Of a stretch of 41,824 nucleotides of DNA, positions 16,759 to 24,155 are shown piece by piece (position 1 is the first letter of the stretch; every line of letters starts with the position of its first letter). Source of the DNA: a virus; IMG/VR virus record IMGVR_UViG_3300037264_003785, positions 1-41,824 of that record; one strand, written 5' to 3'. The position numbers and the translations under genes are program-made. Below the pieces are notes generated by a model that saw only the letters and a program-made list of their open reading frames with translations, was not told the DNA's origin and made no database searches.

Positions 16759-18222
16759 GTGAAAAGCCTCCTCAACTACTGCCAGAAAATCCGTGACGGC
16801 GTACTGTTCGCGGAAACGTTTGAGAACGACAACTTTGTGGCCGCGCAGGGCTGGGTGGCCCTGCAGGGCGTGGCGCGGAACACGGGCCAGCAAGCCAAAG
16901 TGGGGATCCGGTCCCTGCTGCTGGCCGGCATGTCCACCCCGATCCTGTGGAAGGCGTCCACGGACGCGGACGTGGAAAACCCGGTGGCCGAGGTGTGGTT
17001 TTACGACACCATGGACGCCGTGCTGCCCGGTCCCTTTTTCAAAATAAAATTGAGTGACGGCAAGTTTTTCCAGATGGGCGTGCGCAACTCCGTCAGCACC
17101 GTCAACTACTGCGCGAACGCATCCGGCGTGTACACCGAGGACAACTTTGTGGACAGTACGAAGGCGCGCAGCCTGGGCTGGCACCGGTTCAGGATCCAGC
17201 GTGTCGGCACCGCGGTCAGCATGGCCGTGGACGCGGACGGCCTGGGGGCCTTCACCTGGACGGCCGCCGCGGGGTCCTACGTCACCGACCTGAAACTGCA
17301 GGCGGACGTGTACGGGTCCACAGCCGAGGGGTTCGGGTACTTTGACGAGGTGCGCTTGTACCGCCACAACGCGGTGAAGGTGTCCGGCGTGGCCGGCCGC
17401 GTGGTGAACTTTAGGGACGCCACCGAGGGCATGTTCCCGGTGACGCTGGACCTGGCCACCGACACGACCGAGTACACCACCAGCCCATACGTGGCCGTGC
17501 CGTTCCCGGTCCAATACTCCCTGCAAATAAGCCAGAGAATAAGCAGCGCCGGCGACACGTCCGCGTACGCGTACCTGGCGCACCGCACCCCCACCCTGGA
17601 CCTGAACCTGGGCGACTGGTACCAGTTCGCGGAAATAGACTTTGGCACGCGGCGCGTGACCACGTTTGACCTGACCCCGCGGACCCTGACCAACAAAAAC
17701 GAAAGCGCGAACGGGCACGCCGAGGTGCTGACGTACGGCTGGAAGGACCGCCTGGGGTTCACGGTGTCGGCCCTGGAAGGCCGCGATTATTGGGAACAGG
17801 CGCAGAACTGGTACGAGTACGCCAGGCTGGGCCAGCCGTTCGGCCTGCTGGTGCAGGAGAACGACCACGCGTTCCACAAGGTCCGCACCCTGGCCCGGGC
17901 CGGGTCGACCACGCTGAACCTGTACCTAAATATCACCGGCGGCGGCGGCAACGTGACGGCCGGGCGGACCGTGGTGATTCAAAAGGCGGACCGCAGCGCC
18001 CGCCAGGTGGTGGAGGTCACGACCGTCACCCCGAACGCGTCCGGCCCGATCCTGACGCTGGCCAGCCCGCTGCGCTTTGACGCCGAGGTGTACGACATAG
18101 TGCGGTCCCTGTACTTTTTCTATGCCCTGGAAATGGAAGGGCAGGACCTGGGCCTGAACATGTCGAACCCGCGCCGCGAACGGTTCAACTGGGTCCAGAC
18201 CGTTCGGGAGTACGTGCCGTGA
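16759..18222 (+). CDS. Distal tail-like protein with lectin-like insertion
   Basis: A 487-residue protein starting at GTG, 11 bases after the tape measure. The N-terminal ~200 residues look like a LamG/concanavalin-type jelly roll (ENPVAEVWFYDTMDAVLPG, HRFRIQRVGTAVSMAVDAD, GFGYFDEVRLY). The C-terminal part (about 215-487) is beta-rich and follows the order expected of the distal tail or minor tail ring (ALEGRDYWEQAQNWYEY, FFYALEMEGQDLGLN). The lectin-like part could bind host sugars. It overlaps the hub gene by 4 bases. Confidence 0.65.
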   Translation: MKSLLNYCQKIRDGVLFAETFENDNFVAAQGWVALQGVARNTGQQAKVGIRSLLLAGMSTPILWKASTDADVENPVAEVWFYDTMDAVLPGPFFKIKLSDGKFFQMGVRNSVSTVNYCANASGVYTEDNFVDSTKARSLGWHRFRIQRVGTAVSMAVDADGLGAFTWTAAAGSYVTDLKLQADVYGSTAEGFGYFDEVRLYRHNAVKVSGVAGRVVNFRDATEGMFPVTLDLATDTTEYTTSPYVAVPFPVQYSLQISQRISSAGDTSAYAYLAHRTPTLDLNLGDWYQFAEIDFGTRRVTTFDLTPRTLTNKNESANGHAEVLTYGWKDRLGFTVSALEGRDYWEQAQNWYEYARLGQPFGLLVQENDHAFHKVRTLARAGSTTLNLYLNITGGGGNVTAGRTVVIQKADRSARQVVEVTTVTPNASGPILTLASPLRFDAEVYDIVRSLYFFYALEMEGQDLGLNMSNPRRERFNWVQTVREYVP

Positions 18223-19916
18223 CCCTGCAAAATGTCCCCGTTCAATACGTCACCGCCACGTCCCGCGGGCAAAAGCGCCCGGTGTACTACGTGGTGTTCG
18301 GTCCAATCGGTGACGGGGACCCCACGTTCAACCGGCAGGCCCTGGCCACCGAGTACGCAAGCGGGGCGATTAAATCACCCACGAAGCAGCGCGCGCATAT
18401 CCTGCAACTACCCCAGTCATACCAAAACCAGGTCACCCCGTACGCCGGCAAAAGTTCGATCGGCGGGCTGACGTTCGTCCTGCAGGACAAGGCGGGCGCG
18501 GTCACGACCCTGGTGGCGTCCTACACCATGAAAAACCGCCTCGTGACAATATGGGCCGGGTATCAGGACGTGCCCGAGTACCAGTTTTTCCCGCTGTACC
18601 GTGGAATCCTGCGCGAGGTCACTATGACCGCGGACGGCGTGGGCTTTCAGTTCGAACTCGCGGACCTGCTGCGCACTGCCAAGGACCAGGTGTTCACCGC
18701 GGCAACGGCCCTGGCTATCGCCATGTCCGCCACGCAGACCACGGCGCCCGTGTACAGCGTGCAGGGGTTCGCCGCGTCCACCGACCTGGGGGACGGGTAC
18801 GGGGCGCGCAACTATATTCGGATCGATGACGAGGTTATTAGTTACACAAGCCTCGTGGCGTTCCCCACCTACTGGGACTTTGCCGGGTGCGTGCGAGGGG
18901 AACTGGGGACCGTGCCCACGAATCACGACCTGGACGCCGAGGTGGTCAACTTTGTGCGACTGGAAGGGAACCCGCTGGACCTGGCCCTGCAGGTCCTGAC
19001 CAGCACGGGGCTGGGCACCAACGGCGCCTATGACGTACTGCCGGCCAGCCAGGGCGTGGGGATCCCCGTGGACCTGGTAGAGGTGGCCGCGTTCGAAAAT
19101 CAGCGCGACCGGTGGATTTACACCATGCAGTTCCGCTTCTGGCAGCAGGACAAGACCGAGGCGAAGGGGTGGCTGGAAGAAAATATTTATAAAGCCATCA
19201 ACGCCTACCCGGTTGTCACGAACGAGGGGAAACTGTCGGTCCACCTGTACAGCGTGCCGCTGCCCACGGTGGGCACCCCCACCCTGGACGAATCCGCCAT
19301 TGTCGGCACGCCCAAGTTCACCGGCAACTACAGCACCGGGCGGGCCTTCTTTAACGAACTCGAGATCAAATACGACCACGACCCGATCGTGGACCAGTTC
19401 GGCACGATCGAACTGTACGAGAACAGCACCAGCCAGGAAAAGTTTGATGAGGTGGCGCCGCTGGTGTACGAGCAGCGCGGCGTCCGGTCCGACCTGCGGG
19501 CCGATATTGTCAACCTGCGCACCGTGGGGAACATTTTCAAACGGTTCAGCACGCCGGCGCCTGAAATCCAGGTCAGCGCGTTCTACGGATCCCACCTGGT
19601 GGGCGTGGGCGAAAACGTGATCCTGTCGCACCGGGCGCTGCCGGACCTGCGCACCGGCCGGCGGGGTATCCTTTCGAAACTGTGCGAGGTCACGGCCAAA
19701 AATATAGACTTTCAGCGCGGCACCGTGGCCATGACCCTGCTGGCCACCGAGTTCAATATCGACCGGCGGTACGGTGCAATAACCCCGGCCAACTATCCCG
19801 ACTACCTGGCGGCCACGGAAACGCAGCGCCTGTACGCGTTTTTGTCCAACGAGATCGTGGCCTGCACGGTGGGACACATGAGCAACGGCGAGGACGGTTA
19901 CTACGTCACGCCCTGA
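18219..19916 (+). CDS. Tail hub/tail-associated protein (Tal-like)
   Basis: A 565-residue protein starting at GTG in a GTGA overlap with the distal tail gene. It has a long N-terminal beta domain (VYYVVFGPIGDGDPTFNR, GILREVTMTADGVGFQFEL), a middle with ARNYIRIDDEVISYTS and CVRGELGT, and a C-terminal domain with LYENSTSQEKFDEVAPL. The DDEVISY..W....R.xxGT pattern is seen in many phage baseplate hub proteins. Such proteins cap the tube and open the tail at the cell surface. No peptidoglycan hydrolase motif is visible. Confidence 0.65.
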   Translation: MTLQNVPVQYVTATSRGQKRPVYYVVFGPIGDGDPTFNRQALATEYASGAIKSPTKQRAHILQLPQSYQNQVTPYAGKSSIGGLTFVLQDKAGAVTTLVASYTMKNRLVTIWAGYQDVPEYQFFPLYRGILREVTMTADGVGFQFELADLLRTAKDQVFTAATALAIAMSATQTTAPVYSVQGFAASTDLGDGYGARNYIRIDDEVISYTSLVAFPTYWDFAGCVRGELGTVPTNHDLDAEVVNFVRLEGNPLDLALQVLTSTGLGTNGAYDVLPASQGVGIPVDLVEVAAFENQRDRWIYTMQFRFWQQDKTEAKGWLEENIYKAINAYPVVTNEGKLSVHLYSVPLPTVGTPTLDESAIVGTPKFTGNYSTGRAFFNELEIKYDHDPIVDQFGTIELYENSTSQEKFDEVAPLVYEQRGVRSDLRADIVNLRTVGNIFKRFSTPAPEIQVSAFYGSHLVGVGENVILSHRALPDLRTGRRGILSKLCEVTAKNIDFQRGTVAMTLLATEFNIDRRYGAITPANYPDYLAATETQRLYAFLSNEIVACTVGHMSNGEDGYYVTP

Positions 19917-19928
19917 AAGGTGGAAGCC

Positions 19929-20273
19929 ATGCCATTTACTGTGATACCCTCTTTAATGGTGGACGTGGACAGCCCGGTATCCACCACGCTGATGACGTAC
20001 ATCAAAGAGGACCTCGACTGGTTGAAGGCTACGCTGACGGACGGCGCCGCGGCGCCGCAGGACGTGAACAGCGCGGACCTGTCCGTGTACGGTGACCTGA
20101 CGGTGACCGGTGACACCAGTTTCAACGGCGGGGACCTTTTAAGCGGTGCGGCCACGCTGAACTGGTGGCCGGAAACGAAGTTCCAAGCGAGCGCGACTTT
20201 TGACGGGAACCTGACCCTGACCGGCCTGGACCTCGACATGGTGGTGCCGCTAATTCAAGCGGAGGGGTTTTAA
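19929..20273 (+). CDS. Small tail protein, paralogue 1
   Basis: A 114-residue protein. The ATG at 19929 follows AAAGGTGGAAGCC; an in-frame GTG at 19920 is less likely. It begins MPFTVIPSL and contains IKEDLDWLKATLTDGAAAPQ, which closely matches IKDDLDHLKDTLSNGAGAPQ in the gene at 20693. The C-terminal part is beta-like (DLTVTGDTSFNGGDLL, LTLTGLDLDM). A short adsorption-apparatus or fibre-anchor role fits the location between the hub and the endolysin. The pair arose by duplication. Confidence 0.68.
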   Translation: MPFTVIPSLMVDVDSPVSTTLMTYIKEDLDWLKATLTDGAAAPQDVNSADLSVYGDLTVTGDTSFNGGDLLSGAATLNWWPETKFQASATFDGNLTLTGLDLDMVVPLIQAEGF

Positions 20274-20689
20274 TGAGCCAAGAACGGCAGTTAAGCGCGC
20301 AGCAGTACGATCCGACCAAGCACGACACCGCGGCGATCCAGCAGGCCGTGGGGTGCCCGTACACCCGGCAGACGATGATACTGTCGGACGACAACGGGTG
20401 CGGGAAACGGTGCCCGCATTTCCAGCAACTGATCCCCATGGTGGCCGACCGCCAGGTGGCCGGAAAGCATGGAGAGAACGGCAAGCCAGTGGTGGAACGC
20501 GTCCAGGTGGGCGTGAAGGTGGCCTGCAACTACCCCACCCTGCGGGACGTGGTGGCGGTCCACGCAGTGGTGGCCCTGCCGCAGCCGGCCGGTGTGGTCC
20601 CCTTTCCCACCCAGCCTCCCGCGCCCGGCACCGCCAACCCTGACGCGGAGAAGGCCACCGCGCCGGCGCCCGATCCGGCCGCAGGCTAA
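20273..20689 (+). CDS. Cys-containing hypothetical protein in tail region
   Basis: A 138-residue protein in a TAATG junction with the paralogue before it. It has four Cys (GCPYT, GCGKRCPHF) in a spacing that could hold a metal or disulfides, and one further Cys in VACNYP. The last ~40 residues are Pro/Ala-rich and disordered (PTQPPAPGTANPDAEK). It lies between the two paralogous tail genes, so it was either inserted between them or moved with the duplication. Function unknown. Confidence 0.62.
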   Translation: MSQERQLSAQQYDPTKHDTAAIQQAVGCPYTRQTMILSDDNGCGKRCPHFQQLIPMVADRQVAGKHGENGKPVVERVQVGVKVACNYPTLRDVVAVHAVVALPQPAGVVPFPTQPPAPGTANPDAEKATAPAPDPAAG

Positions 20690-20692
20690 CCC

Positions 20693-21115
20693 GTGCCCTT
20701 TGTGACCCTGACGCCCGCCTGTGTCCTGCCGGACGCGCCTATAACGGCGCAACTGTTCGGCAGGATAAAGGACGACCTGGACCACCTGAAAGACACCCTG
20801 TCGAACGGTGCAGGCGCTCCGCAGGTCATAGACAGCAGCGACTGGGACACGAACGGCGAACTGATAGTGCTGGGCGACATAACGGTAGGGGCCAACGTGT
20901 ACGGGCCGGCGACAAACGTGCAGGCGGTGGCCGGCCCGCTGGCCCTAGTGTTCAAAGAGAAGGCATGGATAAACGGGTACGAGGAAAACAGCAGCGGGGA
21001 ACAATTCGCGCCAAAATATGGCGACATAGTGTGGGGTGAGTTCATGGCACTGACGCACGCGCTGCAACTGCTGCGCGGCGGTCCGTTCCTGATGATGCAC
21101 AAGGAGGCTTCCTAA
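20693..21115 (+). CDS. Small tail protein, paralogue 2
   Basis: A 140-residue protein starting at GTG. It shares with the gene at 19929 the MPF start, the IK-DLD-LK-TL helix and the GAxAPQ turn, followed by a matching GDITVGANV strand. It differs in the C-terminal half (ALVFKEKAWINGYEENSSG, LQLLRGGPFLMMH), which may carry a different binding function. It overlaps the next ATG by one base (TAATG). Virion location is inferred from its neighbours. Confidence 0.68.
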   Translation: MPFVTLTPACVLPDAPITAQLFGRIKDDLDHLKDTLSNGAGAPQVIDSSDWDTNGELIVLGDITVGANVYGPATNVQAVAGPLALVFKEKAWINGYEENSSGEQFAPKYGDIVWGEFMALTHALQLLRGGPFLMMHKEAS

Positions 21116-21573
21116 TGAGTACGTTCGTCACAAAAAAACTGGCCAGCGGCACCTGGTCCGGCGCCAGCGCCACGGCCACCCTGGGCACGGTCCCCGCGGG
21201 CACGCGGTGGATCATCACCAGTTTCCGAGTTCAGGGCCGCCTGGCCGTCACCGGTGGGGCAAAGGTCATGGAACTCCGCCTGGGCGATATGACCCTCCTG
21301 CGCCGTTCGCTGACCAGCAGCACGTACGATTTCCCGGGCGAGGCCGTGCCGGGCGTGTACAACGCCGCCGGCCAGGGCCACCTGGACCTGCTGGAAAGCA
21401 AAAACAAAAGCAGCAATGACGCCGGGAACGCGAACAACATCCAAGCCGCGCTGGGTGCCCACAACAGCCTGTGCCTGGAAGCCGCGGAAATCGCGCAACT
21501 GTTTTTCAGCGGCGCGGGCACGGCGAACCTGGACGGGTCCTGGCACCTGGACGGGATAGAGGTCACCATTTAA
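21115..21573 (+). CDS. Beta-rich tail/receptor-binding candidate
   Basis: A 152-residue protein. Strands such as ASATATLGTVPAGTRWIITS and KVMELRLGDMTLLRR, and a final GSWHLDGIEVTI, suggest a jelly-roll tip of the type that ends small phage fibres. It is the last tail-region gene before the endolysin, joined to it by a TAATG overlap. Receptor binding is an inference from fold impression and place. Confidence 0.6.
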   Translation: MSTFVTKKLASGTWSGASATATLGTVPAGTRWIITSFRVQGRLAVTGGAKVMELRLGDMTLLRRSLTSSTYDFPGEAVPGVYNAAGQGHLDLLESKNKSSNDAGNANNIQAALGAHNSLCLEAAEIAQLFFSGAGTANLDGSWHLDGIEVTI

Positions 21574-22163
21574 TGGAACCGCTGGACTTTGCCGCACTGA
21601 AACGCCGGGACCGCGCTATCACTGACGCGCACCGCCCGGCGTGCGAGGCGATCCTGGCGCACTGCCGGCCGGACACTGGCGCCGCCTGGAACATGACCCC
21701 GGCGCAGTGGGTGGCCGAGTTCGTCTGTTGTGCGGTGGAGGTCCTGCGGCCGGCGCGGATCCCGCTGTCCCCGTCCATGGGCCAGGGCCTGCTGGAAAGC
21801 GGGTGGGGCCGGTCGACCGTGCTGTTCGGTATCAAGGCGCGGAAGCAGGACGTGGACGCTGGCAAAGCGGTGCAGCGCATGACCAAGGAATACCTGGACG
21901 GCCATTGGGTGAACGTGCCGGCCTTCTTTTTCATGGATACCACCATGCGCGGCCAGTTCGAGCAGTACCTGGACCTGTGCCGGCGGGTCCACCCGGCGTT
22001 CGCCAAGTTCTACCCCGCGCGGGACGAGGACTACCTGGCCTATATCCTGCGGCCGGGCAAGGCGTACGCCACCGACCCCGCCTACACGTCAAAGGTGCAG
22101 GGAGTGATAAAGGGCAGCGGGCTGGAAATCTTTGACCGGTTCGAAATGTACGGCGCGAAATGA
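21573..22163 (+). CDS. Endolysin, N-acetylglucosaminidase-like (GH73/FlgJ type)
   Basis: A 196-residue cell-wall hydrolase. The segment MGQGLLESGWGRSTVLFGIK (about 69-88) matches the glucosaminidase motif in which the Glu of LLESGWGRS (about 75) is the catalytic acid. A later part with AYATDPAYTSKVQGVIKGS matches the family's YATDPxYxxK motif that closes the active site. It would cleave the glycan between GlcNAc and MurNAc. There is no signal peptide, so release depends on a holin. The ATG at 21573 is used, as the longer upstream frame lies inside the previous gene. Confidence 0.88.
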   Translation: MEPLDFAALKRRDRAITDAHRPACEAILAHCRPDTGAAWNMTPAQWVAEFVCCAVEVLRPARIPLSPSMGQGLLESGWGRSTVLFGIKARKQDVDAGKAVQRMTKEYLDGHWVNVPAFFFMDTTMRGQFEQYLDLCRRVHPAFAKFYPARDEDYLAYILRPGKAYATDPAYTSKVQGVIKGSGLEIFDRFEMYGAK

Positions 22164-22813
22164 AACCCGCCACGGCCGCCGGCCTGCTGCTGATGCTGCT
22201 GTCCACGGCTGGCTGCCGGCAGCAGGTGGAGGTCACCCAGTACGAGGCTTTCCGCCAGGGGTTCGGTACCTGGGCCAAGCGGTACAACCCCACCATGGGC
22301 CAGGCGCAGGCGGACGAACTGGCCAGCGCGCTGTGGGCCGGGACCGCAGGCCGCCTCGAGATAGCGTGCCACGTGGCAGGGGTGGCGGTGTGCGAAAGCA
22401 GCCTACAGGTTCGCAAGTGGCAGGCGCGGGTGAAGCAGAACAAGGACTACCTGGGCGCCCATAACGAGGTCCACCTGTGCGAACTGCGGGCGCAGGGGTG
22501 GATCGAGAGCGTGCGCCGCAAGGGGTGCCGCAGCCGGACCCCGCGGTGTCTGACGCCAGAGGCCCGCGACTGGCTGGCCTTCCTGTCCCAGCACCCCGAG
22601 GTGGGCACCCTGCTGGCCACCCTGTGGTACTGCCGGCTGCTGGCCGAGGACGGTGGGAACCTGGAACGGACCACCAGGCGGTGGAAATGCGGCGGCCTGG
22701 CCTTCACCCGGCCGGTGTCCGTGGTGAGTTCGCTGGAATACTGGCAGCGGGTGCGCAACCTGGCCGCCGAATTGATGATGCTGTGTGCCGCGGTGAACGC
22801 GGGCCACGAATAA
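22160..22813 (+). CDS. Lipoprotein in lysis cassette
   Basis: A 217-residue protein with a lipoprotein signal: Lys at 2, a hydrophobic run, then LLSTAGC with lipidated Cys at about 19. The mature part contains several Cys (ACHVAGVAVCESS, KGCRSRTPRC, WKCGG) that suggest disulfides in the periplasm. A short AVCESSLQ stretch resembles the catalytic Glu-Ser of lytic transglycosylases, but the following glycine-rich motif is missing. It starts in an ATGA overlap with the endolysin. A spanin-like or wall-modifying role is possible. It is far longer than a usual outer-membrane spanin. Confidence 0.65.
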   Translation: MKPATAAGLLLMLLSTAGCRQQVEVTQYEAFRQGFGTWAKRYNPTMGQAQADELASALWAGTAGRLEIACHVAGVAVCESSLQVRKWQARVKQNKDYLGAHNEVHLCELRAQGWIESVRRKGCRSRTPRCLTPEARDWLAFLSQHPEVGTLLATLWYCRLLAEDGGNLERTTRRWKCGGLAFTRPVSVVSSLEYWQRVRNLAAELMMLCAAVNAGHE

Positions 22814-22825
22814 AAGGAGGACGCT

Positions 22826-23236
22826 GTGAAAAAGAAACTGCTGCTGTTTTCGGTGCTGGTGCTGGCCATGGTGTTCGTGGCGGTCACCGTGCCCGCGTTC
22901 GCGTGGGATCCGGTTGCCGTGGAAAAGGCGCAGGCCCTGAAAAAGGCCGGCGACTACAAGGCCGCCGCTGCCGTCCACCCGGGCCGGCTGTGCCAGGCGA
23001 TTTACCTGTGGAACCACGCCTGCAGCCTGGTCGGGAAACGGGACGCGGGCGGGGACTGGGCCTACAGTGAAAAGGTGGCCACGGACGCGCGGCGCACCGA
23101 GGCGCTGCAGTACCTGGGCCAGGCCGAGGACCTGCTGGACGCTGGCGTGTCGGACGGGGAAAAGTGCAAGGGCGTGGACCCTGACGTGCTGGGCCGGTTG
23201 ATCGAAGCGGTCCGCGCCGAAATCCAGCGACACTGA
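22826..23236 (+). CDS. Exported protein with signal peptide
   Basis: A 136-residue protein starting at GTG behind an AAAAGGAGGACGCT site. Residues 1-26 are a clear Sec signal (KKK, then LLLFSVLVLAMVFVAVTVPA, cut after AFA). The mature ~110 residues are helical with three Cys (GRLCQ, HACSL, EKCKG). It resembles a single helical-repeat protein in the periplasm. It may act in lysis, immunity or superinfection exclusion, since it lies between a lipoprotein and a holin candidate. No family is recognised. Confidence 0.62.
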   Translation: MKKKLLLFSVLVLAMVFVAVTVPAFAWDPVAVEKAQALKKAGDYKAAAAVHPGRLCQAIYLWNHACSLVGKRDAGGDWAYSEKVATDARRTEALQYLGQAEDLLDAGVSDGEKCKGVDPDVLGRLIEAVRAEIQRH

Positions 23237-23249
23237 ACGAGGGCATGCC

Positions 23250-23546
23250 ATGAATTGCGAACGCAAGCCGGAAACCTACGAGCCTATTTTCGGGGACGGG
23301 GTACGGGGTACGCTGCTGGCGATCCTGTACCGCCCGGCGAAACTGCTGTTTATCGACACCCCGTGCATGGCGGCGGTGTGGGTGGCCCTTGCGTTCGCGC
23401 TGGCCTGGAAGCATGACAACCTGTGGACCGTGGCCCACCTGGGCCTGGCGTGCCTGTACTGGGCGGCACGGAAATACTTTGACCCGGTTATCCGTGCAAT
23501 TTGTGCGTGGATTGAAGGAAAGGCGGCGACCCGTGCGAACCCTTGA
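23250..23546 (+). CDS. Holin candidate
   Basis: A 98-residue membrane protein. Two hydrophobic segments (about 37-52, PCMAAVWVALAFALAW; and about 58-72, TVAHLGLACLYWAA) are split by a short charged loop (KHDNL), and the C-terminus is short and basic. Two-helix proteins of this size beside an endolysin are often class II holins, which make the hole that lets the endolysin through. Its frame overlaps the next gene by 14 bases. Confidence 0.6.
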   Translation: MNCERKPETYEPIFGDGVRGTLLAILYRPAKLLFIDTPCMAAVWVALAFALAWKHDNLWTVAHLGLACLYWAARKYFDPVIRAICAWIEGKAATRANP

Positions 23547-24153
23547 CACGATCCTGCAGGCGGTGCTGGCCTTCTTTGGCTGGCTGTGGCGCGTGATCCG
23601 TACCGGGGCGACCTGGTACTGGGCGAAACTGAACCCCGCCGGCCGCGTGGGGGTCCTGGTCCTGCTGGCCACCACCCTGCTGTTCGCGTGGGCCTGGCTG
23701 ACCAAGCCGGGACCTGGTGGACCAGGCGGGACCCCTAGCGCGCCCGTGACGGTGGACCACCCTGTGACGTTCTACAAGGACCGCGTGGTGTACGTGACCA
23801 AGGAAGGCAAGCCGGTCACGGTGACCAAGCCGCCCGAGAGTAACCCGAGCGTGGACCCTGACGGCACCCTGCACGTGCCGCAGTGGGGCCTGTGCCTGAT
23901 ACCCAAGGCCGGCGCCCTGGTCCTGCTGTCCGAGCCGTCCGGCCTGAAACCTTTCGCAGCGTTCCGCGTGGCCTATTGGAAACGGTTCGGCCTGGAAACT
24001 GGCGCGGCCACGGCCGGTCCCATGCTGGGCCTGGACGCCCGCCTGCCTGTCCTGAACGCTATCACCGCGTCCGTGGGGACCTGCCCGCGGCTGGGCCTTC
24101 CCTTTGAAGCCTGGCGCATGTACGCCGGCGCCGGAATCTTTGTGAGGTATTAA
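23533..24153 (+). CDS. Membrane-anchored periplasmic protein in lysis block
   Basis: A 206-residue protein starting at GTG 23533 behind a GAAGGAAAGGCGGCG site. The frame is open upstream but that part lies inside the holin candidate. A first amphipathic/hydrophobic segment (LQAVLAFFGWLWRVI) is followed by a strong transmembrane helix (VGVLVLLATTLLFAWAWL, about 37-54) and a Gly/Pro linker. About 130 residues of predicted beta structure then follow, ending MYAGAGIFVRY. The topology suits an inner-membrane anchor with an extracytoplasmic domain. An inner-membrane spanin role is conceivable but the domain lacks the usual coiled coil. Confidence 0.6.
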   Translation: MRTLDTILQAVLAFFGWLWRVIRTGATWYWAKLNPAGRVGVLVLLATTLLFAWAWLTKPGPGGPGGTPSAPVTVDHPVTFYKDRVVYVTKEGKPVTVTKPPESNPSVDPDGTLHVPQWGLCLIPKAGALVLLSEPSGLKPFAAFRVAYWKRFGLETGAATAGPMLGLDARLPVLNAITASVGTCPRLGLPFEAWRMYAGAGIFVRY

Positions 24154-24155
24154 CC

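Noticed and set aside
18417-19877. 486-codon antisense open frame opposite the tail hub gene
   Set aside because: Its amino-acid make-up (many His, Gly, Arg, Val) is what an antisense GC-rich frame gives; the hub gene on + is coherent and overlaps its neighbours properly.
22160-22813. Lytic transglycosylase for the Cys-rich lipoprotein
   Set aside because: Only a CESS-like stretch matches; the expected GLMQ-type and following motifs are missing, so I leave it as a lipoprotein of unknown role.
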